The notes under the pieces were generated by a model. It searched no databases and was not told where the DNA came from. It saw only the letters and a program-made list of their open reading frames with translations. DNA of 64,000 nt from Thecaphora thlaspeos (taxonomy: Eukaryota > Basidiomycota > Ustilaginomycetes > Urocystidales > Glomosporiaceae): contig UWYS01000012.1 in assembly GCA_900291925.1 (NCBI GenBank), positions 1-64,000 on the forward strand, given 5' to 3'. Made by a program: the position numbers and the translations under genes. Position 1 is the stretch's first letter. The number at the start of each line of letters is the position of its first letter. Shown piece after piece: positions 54,501 to 64,000 of the stretch.

Positions 54501-56623
54501 CCTGCAGTCGATCGAGTGGCTCGACCGCGTCCGCATCGCTACCGCCACCGCCTCTTATCCAGCCTCGTATGTCGACGCAGCGGGGGATCTGGGAAAGAGG
54601 AAGCGGATCGACCAGGTCTCTAGCAGACCGGGCAACGGCAACGACAATGGCGAAACCGGCATGAGCACTGAGCTGGGGCTGGGACTGGGGACGGGCGAGT
54701 TGACGCTCGAGGAGCTCGCCAGCGTACACTCCTACAGCGTCGCCCTCGTCTCGTACGCCGGCATAGAGCAGCAGCTGCACGCCAGAGGCATTCCGTACGT
54801 CCACGTTGACGAGTTCACCTCGAGGCCGAAGCCGCCAAAGTCGGCGAAGATCGCAGTTAACGGCGATGCGACGTCGTATAGAGCTCGCGATGATGAGGAG
54901 ACGGAGCTAGAAGGCATCGCTGCCAAGTCTGCCGGCGGTGGAGGAGGAAAAGAGAGCGATGCCGACGTGGCGACGTCTGGTCTAGTGCCGACGTTCTGCC
55001 TGCGCTCATCGGATCTCCTTGGCGCGGCCAAGGCTCATCTCGCTAAGCGGAACGTCTCGCTACAGGTATGCGAGTGGTGGGACAAAGACCGAAGTCGCGC
55101 TGAGGTCAGCATCAGGCTCAGCATGCGGTCGAGGCGGTTCAAGAGCTTCCGAAGGGATTTGCCCGAGGCGCTCGTCGTCAGCAATGCGGTGCGATCGGGC
55201 TTCGACGGCACAGGGTTGGGGTCGGGGACGGGCATGGGCGGCGGCCGTCGAGGCCAGGGCGCACGGTCGCGCACTTTTCTCGAGTTCGACGGACGCACCT
55301 CGCTCCTCACCTATTCGACGCCGGACCTCGAGAACTGCGTCACGGGCTTCCTGATGGAGTGGCACCGGATCTGCCCGGCCATCGAGCTGGCGAGGGAGGT
55401 GCTCAACGTCGGGCGAGGCGAGACGAGGAAGCGGGAGAGGGAGAGGGTGAGAGGTCCCGCTGCCCGAGACCAGAAGGCATTGTCCAGAATGTCGCTGCTG
55501 GAGCTCAAGGAGTTCGACTTTGGCGGCGTCACTTTTGCCTATGGACGCAGCGATAGTTCAACCACGGCAGACAGCCCGGCGGTGAAGGAACCTACGGCCA
55601 CCACGACGAGCAGCTTGGACTTAGACGCCATCAGGCAAAGACGATCGAGCCAACGGCTGTTCTTGGTCCGCGTCCGGTGGCAGGAGCCCAGCGTGATTGC
55701 CAGCCAGTTCAGCGATCTCCTGGACAGCGTCAGCAGCGGCTACCAGCTGGACTTTGGCTCGTGCGAGGCGGCGGACCCTGATGAGTCGGCACAGAAGACG
55801 ACACACGAGGACTGGTTCTCGGAGCAGGCGTGCGAGGTCAACCCGCACCGCGCCATCGCGCATGAGCTGAGGCGAGCGATCAACGCCGCCTCTCCCGCGC
55901 TGGAGAGGACGTCAACAGGGGGCCGCTCCGACCGCATCTGGAGAGGCTTCTTCCAGCTACTGCTCGACACGCTGCCGATCGTACGCGAGGTGCAGCCGCT
56001 GATCCAGGGATGTCTAGAGGATGCAGAGTGCCCCGAGCTCGAGATCAAGTCGGCCACTTGGTTCCGCATCCAGTTCCTTGATCGGTGAGTTCTCGCGCGC
56101 CCCCTATCTTTCTTCCGTTCTCCGACGCGCCCGCAGGCGAACGCCATGTTGGTGGACAGAGAATTGACCGCATCTCTTCTCCGTGACCTCTGTCCTCCCC
56201 CTTTCTGTCGTTCCGCTCAGCTATGCTCTGGACGTCCGGCTCACCACGTCGTCGCGCTTCCTAATCTGCGACGCCTCGCAGCCGCTCTTCCGCTCGCCCG
56301 TCAAGGGACTCGACACGCCGTCGGTGTCGAGCGACACCCTCTTCACCGTGCAGACGTCGTCCCGCTCGCTCTCCAAGCAGATCGGCGGCGGTGGAGACTG
56401 GACGACGCTGGAATCGACGGGGCAATTCGTCGCCATCCCACGCTTCTCGCAGCTTATCAAGGATGCGTGCGAGTGCGTCGCACATGACAAGAGGAGGGAT
56501 GGAAAGAAGCTGGTGGATCTGAGGAGGGCGGTACTGTGTTCCGCAGAAGAAGAGGTGGCTGGTGTCGTCCTACCTGCCCTCATCAGCGCCATCAGGACGG
56601 GCTTCGAAGGCAGGGAAGGTTAA
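51565..56623 (+). CDS. MED14: Mediator subunit 14
   Basis: Three exons, 51565-52121, 52257-56084 and 56221-56623; 1595 residues. The N-terminus is low-complexity with a polyglutamine run (about 50-65). The conserved Med14 head begins VDPLDDVPIEQLEQELP and LVPLAALVERLANYGYEALQNLAET, then across the first intron IFTTALDVRKQFLKLLVLVRW. The C-terminal half has conserved helices (YALDVRLTTSSRFLICDASQ, LPALISAIRTGF). Med14/Rgr1 is the backbone joining the Mediator head, middle and tail modules for RNA polymerase II transcription. Much of the middle is linker with acidic and Gly-rich stretches. Length exceeds yeast Rgr1 (1082) mainly through these insertions. Confidence 0.93.
51717..51755 (+). repeat. 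CAA/CAG polyglutamine microsatellite
   Basis: About thirteen mixed CAA and CAG codons in the N-terminal region of the Med14 ORF. Confidence 0.9.
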
Positions 56624-57922
56624 ACCTCTTGTCAGGTTCCTTTATTAAAAATTTAATGCTGTCACTACCTCCATCACGATTTTATGTATGTATCTATGCA
56701 GGTGACAACGAACAGCAGGGTCAAGGCTATCGCTGCGTCGCTGTAGCCTGTTGGCCAAGGAGGCACTAGAGACATGTCAACAATCGAAGGACTGAAGAGG
56801 TTCCTCTTGGGCAACGAGGGGAATCGATTCTAGACTAACTCTGCGCATGCAGTAGCGGGATGATGACCAGGACATGATGGTGACACTCACCCAGGGGGGG
56901 GTATTCAGAGAAGACGGTGAAACGGGGACGCTCAATCGTCAGACTGGACCACCACCCACCGACGGATACGATTGGCTACCGCGTTATTACGTTGCCGATC
57001 GGTCGGCATGAGCGGTAACGAAGACCAGGAGTCATCTCGCCCCCTTGTGACGCCAGAGGCGCTCATCTCGACCGGCACATCTTGTCGTACGCCCGCCATC
57101 TAGTCTGCAGCATTTGTGATGACCATTCTACACTCTCTTACAGCGTAAATGTCGCCGCCACATCTCAATCTTGTCACAAGAGTCAGGCTTGTTTTAATTT
57201 TATTCTATTCTCTCACGCTCTGCATCACCGTAGCTGGGGAAACCACATTTCTACAAACGTCTTGTGGCGCGATGGACCGTCTTCCGGATGGGTGACAGTC
57301 ATGAGGTCTCATGACACCCTGTCATGCTAAAGGCTAGCTCAGAGGGTACGCTCTTTACCTACAAGGCAAAAAAGGCAAAGTCTCGCCTTCCTCGTCTCGT
57401 CGATCTTCCATAATCATCGTCCATCGTCGAAATCATTATTTCATGAAGAAGGATCGACAAACAGATGATGGACTCGATACGCTACGAAGGAAAGGAGGGC
57501 GAACGGCAACAGATAAGCGTCCCACATCGAGCACAACGAAGGTGTGAAAGGGGGGCCGGAGCAGAGAAGGCGAGACGAAAGCGGATCGAGTCGGATCAAG
57601 TCTCTATGATAGAAAAGGGGGCTGTTCGGTACGGGCGGAGGGGTGGAGACGATGGCGACGGTGCTCATTCTAGACAAAAGGGGGGCGATGAGAGACACGG
57701 TGGGTTGGGATCGAGAGCAGCAGCAGAAGCCGCAGTAGTATCGTGGGGGGGGTCGCGAGAAGAGGCGTCTCCTCGGGTTTGGCCTCGGTATATATGTACA
57801 CGGACGCGGCGGTGGGTGGGTGAGGTCCAAGCGTGGCTTTCCGGATCGCGAGCAAAGGCAAGAGAGGGCAGCGCAGACGTCGAGGACAGGGTGGGGGATC
57901 GTCTGCCCGAGGCTAAACGCGT
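56624..57922. other. Convergent intergenic region (MED14 / OSH)
   Basis: 1.3 kb with AT-richer patches (TTTATTAAAAATTTAA near 56641), as expected of 3' ends. No domain-bearing ORF. A G-run lies near 57745. Confidence 0.55.
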
Positions 57923-60900
57923 CTAGCGCACCTCGAAATCGCCAAAGATGTGGTAGACGTCAGGCCAGTCGACCTGCTCGCCGTTGCGCTTGCGCCGGCC
58001 CACCTCGAGCCTCTCCGTCCAGTAGGCCGTGGGGTCGCTCGCCGTGCTGCTCTCCAGCGGCTGCCAGATAACCTCGTTGGTGTCGCCGTCGGTCGTCTTG
58101 CTGAACCAGCGCGGCTTGTGCGGCGGCAGCTCGCCCGTCTCGCGCTTCTTGCGCGTCTCGCGCTGGTGGTTCTCGAGGCTCTGCTTGAGCTCGTTGGCCT
58201 GGTCAAACTTGCCCTGCTCGAAGGCCGACAGATCAGGCCGCAGGCGGCAATCGGTCGGCGCCAGCCACGGACGCAGGTCCGGCGGGCACGAGTTAAGCGT
58301 GATGGCGAAGCTGCACGGGGACGACGGGAAGGAACGGCGAGAAGGTCATCAACAAAGTTTGTCCTCAGCGCTGCGTCGAACACTTCTGCCTTGCTTCGAC
58401 AATGTCCGCACAGCTCTCACGGTGCGGCCTCTCGATCTACTCACGGTGTCAGGTTGAACGGCGTGGCGGGCTTGACGCTGTTTCTCCACAGCAGCAGGTG
58501 CTCGGCCGTCGGCTGGGCGATCGCGATCTCGCCGTCCGGTGCTGTCACCTGTTGGTCCGGGTTGAGGTCGCCCGAGCCGGCGCCCACCTTCCGCGCCACA
58601 AGCTGGCAGTTCCAGCGGCCGGCAATGTCCCACGCCAGGTGGCCATGGCGGTCGTAGACAGAGCCGCGGATCTCGAACGCGTCCTTGCCGCGCCAGCCGC
58701 GCGGCTTGAACGTCAGCACACACTTGTCGCCCGTCGCGTGGTTGGTGACCTCCATGTCGCCAAAGTGGTCAATCGTCGGCGAGCCGACAATGAAGCCGCT
58801 GACCGACGTCGTCACCTTGTTCCACGAGTAGTGCTCCATGACAAGGTCGACGCCCTCCCTTGTGACCGCAGGACGCGGCAGCTCGCGCTCGCTGTCGACC
58901 CAGCTGCGCGGGACCTTGAGGTTGACGTGTGCCACGCCCGTCGGGCGGATCTCAAACGTCCGTCCGAGGAACTTGGACTTGGCGTCGACGCAACCGCAGT
59001 AATTCCATGACGGCGACTCGGCAAAGCAGGCCGAGATTGGTGGGTGGTGGCTGACCTGCTCGCTGACGTAGCGGAACTTCTTGTCGAGGCGGGCATACTC
59101 GAACGTCTCGCCCAGCAGCGGGTTGAACGGCTTGGCGATCCGGCCGATGGTGCTCGAGTAGTTGCTCATCGCAAAGGCCGCGACAAAGGCGATGCGCCGG
59201 GTGCTGTCCTCCTGCATCGCGGCCGCGTCGAGGCACTCGCTGAACTCCATGTCCTCGGCCATCCGCTGGAGCATCGACGTCGGCTCGTTGAAGCTGACGG
59301 GAAACGAGATCTTGGTGAGGTCCTTGCCGATGTTGTTCTTGAGAATGGCCCACAGCGAAACCGAGGGGCGGTCGTCCTTGCCAATCGGCATTTCGGAGCG
59401 CAGGTGCATGTAGGGCGCAACCGCGTCCTCCTGGACGCGGCCGACATCGAAGTGGTCCGGCCAACCCTTTTCCATGCTGTGCTCACGTTCGGCCGCCAGC
59501 GGCTCCTCGATCTTGAGGCCGGGCAGCTGGCCCGCTTCGACGGCGTCGAAAAACTCGTCGGCCTCGTCGTCGACGCTGTCGCGGTAGGCGGCGCCGGCCC
59601 CGAGCTCCTCCTCGGTGATCTCAGCGATAGTACGCTGCTGGCCCCGGATCGGCGGCGAGGGCGCGCCGGGACCGCCTTCGCCCAGACGGCGCGCGGCGAG
59701 GGCCGACGTCGTCGTCGCACCAGCCGTCGGCGTGTGCCCATTCGCCACGGATCCCGAAGAGGAAGAGAGGGCGCCGGCGATCGCGCTCAAGCCTGAGCTC
59801 GCTCCGGCGGCTCCAGCGGCCGGGCTGAGGACAGGGCAGGGCGAAGAGCCCATCGTCTCGCGGACCTCGCGTAGCGCCCTGCGCTTCCGCGTGTTATCCG
59901 CCGCGACCTCCTTGAGCGCCGCCTCCATCTCGGCATGTTGTTGCGCCAGCACGCGCATGTTCTCCTCCCACAGGTGCTTGGCGGTGACCTCGCGCTCGAT
60001 GCGCTTCTGCAGGAAGGTCTCGCGGTCGGCGACCATCTGTTGATACTGGAGCGCCAGCTGGTTGGTGCTGCGGAGGGCCGAGGTGAGGGCTGTGCAGATG
60101 CTGTCATTGGAGCTGAAGCTGGACGACATGCTGCTGCGGCTGAGGCGCTGCGATGCCTTGCGCAACGACGCGGTGGTTGCGCCGCTGCCGCTGGCACCTT
60201 CGTCGGAGCCACGCCTCTCGCCGCCGCCGACCGAGGCGGCGAGAGAGTCGGCCAGCCTCTGGCTGAGCTCGGCCTGCGTCCGGAGCGCCTCGGCCACAAG
60301 CTGGAACTCGCCTTCGTGCGGCGTTCCGCGCGGCCGGGAGCCGTCTTCGTCGCCGTTCGAGTCTTGCTCGTCGCGCTCGTCTGTCGAGAAGCGGCTCAGC
60401 AGGCTCGGACTGCAATTGGCCATCGTAATGCTGTGCTCGCTCGAAGGGCCCGAGGTGTGCTGCTGCTGCTGCGTGTGGGCACCCTTAGCCGACAGCAGGT
60501 GCTTCGAGGCCATCCCGTTCGACGCCTGCCGGCTGAGCGGCTGCGTGCCGACGAAGCTCGAGGCCGACGAGGTCAGCGGCGTCACGGCGGCGGCGGGCGC
60601 CGCCAAGCCGGCGACGGCGGTGGTGCCGGTGGTGGTCAACGACGACGTCGACGGCGTGCGGTGGCTGTACATGACGCTCTCCGGGCGACTCGACGTCCGC
60701 TCGAGGTCAAAGTGCTCCTTGGTCTGCTGCAGCACCTGGACCCATCGGGCGCGCTCGACGGGGTGAGTCCCGCGGAGGTAGAGCTTCGAGACGCCCTTGC
60801 CCGTCTCGCTGATGACCTCGAGCCGGTGCTTATCATTGCTGTCGGCGCGGATCTTGGCGAAGCGCATGTTGATGGCGCCGCGCGTCTGCTTGCCCTCGTC

Positions 60901-62302
60901 ATCCTGAGAGTGGTAGTAGGAGAGGATGCCGTTCTCGAGAACGAACCAGCGCGTCTTGTAGCCGCTCGCAATGTTGGTCCACTTGCCCATGTAGCCCTTG
61001 AACGACGGTGGCTGGCCGGGGACGCCTTGCGACTGCCGCGCCGCGTCGGCGTTGGTTAGCTGGCGCAGCAGCGCCTTAACCTTTTCATCGCGCGTCATGT
61101 CGTTGACGCGCTTGCCCTTGCGATCGCGCGCAAAGACGTCGGCGCCCTTGCGCACCGCCGTCTCGATCATCCGCGTATGGTTGCGGCGGACGGCCTCGTG
61201 GAGCAGCGTCGTCCCGCCGACGCTCTTGGCGTTGAGGTCGATGGCCGAAGATCGCGGCTTCTCGAGCAGCGCGTAGAGCCGCTGTTCGGCCTCGGGCGAG
61301 CCCTTTTCGTAGGCGTCGAGCAATTCGACGCAGTGTGCATTGAGCTGCGCCCGGGAAACTGCGGGTGGGCGCACAGAAGGACGGGAGAAAGCAGGCAAGG
61401 GGTCGAACGTGGGGCACGTTCGCGAGGGTCAGCCATCAGACCACGCCGCGAGGGGCGGGGAGTCAAGAGCGCCATGAACCGGCGCCGCGCTCGAGCTGCG
61501 ACTCACCTTGGATCAGCTGCGCCGTCTCAGGCGTCTTGGCGACGTCGAGCGGGTCCTTGCCCTGGAAGTTGCGCGTCGTGTCATTGATGTCCTCGTGGTT
61601 GAGGAGCATCTCGACGACGTCGTCGCGGCCCGCCATTGAGGCGAGATGGAGCGCCGTGTTGCCATGTTGCTGCTCGACGACGTTGACGTCGATGCTCTTG
61701 TAGTCGAGGCAGAGCTCAACGACGCTCGACTCGGCGCAGCGCACGGCGAGGTGGAGCGGGCTCGTGTGTTCGTAGAGCCTGCCCTCGGTCTTGACCGCGC
61801 TGAGGAAGGGATGGAGGGCGGTGCGGTCACCCTTTCTCAGGGCCTCAAGCAGCTTGACGCTGTAAACGGCATCAGCCACTGTTGTGGGACGGGTTTTCGT
61901 CGGCGGCAGCAACGAGTCGTGCGAGGGAGGCGGGAGTGGAGGGAAGGGCGGCACAGGCGGGGCGTCGAACGGCGTGTGGAAGAATGGCAGCGAAGTGTCG
62001 GGTCGATCGTTGTTGTTGCCGAGCGAGAGGCGACGCGAGAGTTTGGTCAGGGACGATTTGGTGCGGAGCGTCAATTTCGACGGGCGGAGGTCGGTGGTGG
62101 CCGAGAATTTCGAGCGATTCACGCCGGTAGTGGCGGCGGCGGCGGGTTGAGACAGAGACCGCATCGAGAAGGCCGAAGTGGACGACGAAGCGGAGGTCGA
62201 AAGCGCGCCCAATGAGCGGGAAGGGTGGTGTCGGTCCGGTTGGCGCAGACGAGAGCGATGGCCGAGGCCAGAGTGAGCGGCGGGGGTCGAGTCGAAATTC
62301 AT
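57923..62302 (-). CDS. OSH: Oxysterol-binding protein, ANK-PH-FFAT-ORD type
   Basis: Three exons, 61507-62302, 58445-61358 and 57923-58310; 1365 residues. Ankyrin repeats are at about 150-370 (TSPLHLAVRCAESSVVEL, GNTALHLASMAGRDDVVEML, GGTTLLHEAVRRNHTRMIET). A PH domain follows (GYMGKWTNIASGYKTRWFVL to WVQVLQQTKEHF). A central coiled coil comes next, then a FFAT motif EFFDAVE preceded by acids (DDEADEF), which binds VAP proteins in the ER. The ORD carries the family signature EQVSHHPP and ends GDFEVR. It moves sterol or PI4P at ER contact sites, like yeast Osh1/Osh2. Exon phases 1 and 2 close exactly. The start at 62302 follows an open but unsupported upstream frame. Confidence 0.95.
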
Positions 62303-64000
62303 CGTCGAGCAGGTTGCAGCCAGGCGGGCATGTCGAGTCGATGCGATGCGATTCGGTGTGGAGCGGTATCGAATGGCGTGGCCAGAGACAGCAGGTGTGG
62401 TGGGGAAGCAGGAGGCAGGGGAATGTCGATGACGGCGACGACAACGAGGAGGCAGGACGAGTTCGAGGTTAGGCGTGGGTGGAGAGAAAGACGGGGAGAA
62501 AAGAAAGGGGGTCGGTTCGACGTCAGCTGTGGTGTCGCTCGCCGACCCGCCCAAGTTTCGATGGCGCGCACGACCCAATTCGCCCGCTAGTCCCGATGCT
62601 TCGGGCGGCTCCCTTCCTGCTGTGCCCCTATTCTGCCCTTCCCGGGCGTCCGCTCTCCTTCTTCGGGACATCGACAACGGCGATGACTCGACCCTCGACC
62701 CTCGACCCTCGATATCGCCCGCGAAGTGACAAAGACGACGACGACGACGACGACTTCTCCAGGCCACCGGCGCGGCTCGCTCGATGGCGCCAGACTGGCC
62801 TCGTCCCAGCTGTCAGACTGGGTCGGAACACCCGATGCAGTGCACGGCGACCGAGTGGGGCCGGAGAGCGTCACACGAAAAGGTATAGCGTACCGGCCGT
62901 CGACCGTATCGCCGCCTTGCCTGGCCTTGGGTGTTGCCGTGCCAACCCTGCTGCTGCTGCTGCTGCTGCTACTGCGGAACAGGGTGACCTCAGGCAAAGG
63001 TGCCCGACGATTCTGTCCGCACGGAAGCGCTACGATCCCACGTGATCCCTGATGCGATTGCGTCGTCCTGTCTGATACCACATGACGTTTCGTCTCGCGC
63101 TCAAAACGTCCTCAAAGGGGGACGTTGGGAGACCGAACGCTACTCACCATCTGGATTCGACGAGCTGATGGAGGTGTCGCAGTTCATTGTGTTGGCTAGT
63201 CTTTCGCCGTACAGAGAGAGGGTCGACTGGGGGATGGGCGGGGTGTCGGACGGGGGAAGCCGGGCACCCGGTCGACGTTGGGCTTGTTGGAACGGGTGGC
63301 TCGATGGTGTGCGTGATGATTCTTTCACTAAGATTCTTCTGACGGATTCTTTCCAGCAGACAAGGTATATCGCTGCCAAGCTGATGGATGGAAGACGTGC
63401 GGCGCGGGCGAGAGCAATGCGACGTCTACCTCAAAGGACTGGTCAGAGCCGATGAAGCTAAACCCAGGTGGAATGAGGACGAACGGCGGCGAAAAGGGCG
63501 ATGGTGCGGCAGATCGGATCCTCCCGAGGCTCGTCGATGTGACGCAGCAAGAGACGGAGAATAAGGCCGAAGAATCGTGTCGAGATGAAGGGTTCGAGCG
63601 GGGGAGCCGGGTGCGCCGAAGGTGGTGGTGGAGGTGGGGTGGTCGCGAGGAGGGGTCACGGATGGCCGTCGGCGGTCATGTCTGACTCACCTTTGGTGAT
63701 GCGGCGAGCGGTGGCGGTCACGTCTTTCTTGTTAATGATGCGGCCGAGGGCCTGTCCCTCTCATCTCTCCCTGGTCGCTGCCGGCCAACCTGTCGGGCTC
63801 GCGCGCTTGTATTTTTGTCTTGATTTTCCGCTTCCCTTTCGAGGCTGTTGACCCCACACTGGCCAGCGGCAGACTCCAGCCCGCTCTTCGGGCCGTCAGG
63901 ATGCTTGTGGCGAGGCCACCCACGATGGTCGAGGGGCGATGGCGCAGGCAGCGACATCTTCGCTCGACGGACGTCCAGGGCGAGGTGGTCGACCGTAGGC
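62303..64000. other. No confident gene; possible exon fragments
   Basis: Contains the OSH promoter and a CTG microsatellite (about 62949-62971). On the minus strand, GCCCTCGGCCGC... to ACCAAAG (about 63691-63751, encoding ALGRIINKKDVTATARRITK) is flanked by AG and GTGAGT. Another segment ending NPDG|GTGAGT lies near 63150. These could be exons of a gene running in from the right edge or of a small spliced gene, but I cannot assemble one. Confidence 0.4.

Noticed and set aside
1..64000. CRISPR arrays, operons, rRNA genes
   Set aside because: None seen; sequence is eukaryotic with spliced genes.

Overview
The window is the left end of a fungal chromosome. It opens with about 187 bp of (CCCTAA)n, which is the C-rich strand of a TTAGGG telomere. 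The rest is GC-rich and densely packed with short-intron protein genes. Gene content and style (60-150 bp introns, animal-like XMAP215, yeast-type Dpm1 with a C-terminal membrane anchor, a QSSGTGK-type P-loop NTPase of the kind I associate with basidiomycetes) suggest a basidiomycete yeast or smut relative, most likely Ustilaginomycotina. That placement is inference; no rRNA or other marker is present.

Subtelomere (1 to about 10.8 kb): a secreted-protein gene is transcribed into the telomere and uses telomere repeat sequence for its last codon and stop. A second, possibly related secreted-protein gene follows. Then come a 312 bp TA-flanked inverted-repeat element (MITE-like), a four-exon P-loop NTPase gene, and two diverged direct repeats of about 630 bp. 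The repeats enclose a 5'-truncated ADP/ATP carrier, and the second copy ends at the stop codon of the first core-type gene.

Core region (10.8 to 62.3 kb), mostly housekeeping genes: a PPR protein (-), a bZIP-like factor (+), NudE/NDEL (+), the multi-KH protein Scp160/vigilin (-), mitochondrial-type cysteine synthase (-), a five-TOG XMAP215/Stu2 protein (-), an intron-containing tRNA-Ser(AGA) (+), Dpm1 (-), eIF3c/Nip1 (-), ATP synthase OSCP/Atp5 (+), a broken FAH-family gene (-), a membrane J-protein (+), an SCYL1/Cex1 pseudokinase (-), Mediator Med14/Rgr1 (+) and an ANK-PH-FFAT-ORD oxysterol-binding protein (-). The last 1.7 kb holds no gene I can support.

The core genes do not form one pathway. 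Functional themes are translation and mRNA handling (Scp160, eIF3c, tRNA-Ser, Cex1), microtubule and dynein function (NudE, XMAP215), mitochondria (PPR, cysteine synthase, OSCP, J-protein) and ER/lipid/glycosylation (Dpm1, OSH). Exon boundaries were derived by hand from GT/AG sites with phase bookkeeping; every multi-exon model given closes in frame. The least ordinary material is the telomere-reading gene, the subtelomeric repeats with the truncated carrier, and the MITE-like element. I did not find a clearly new multi-gene system.
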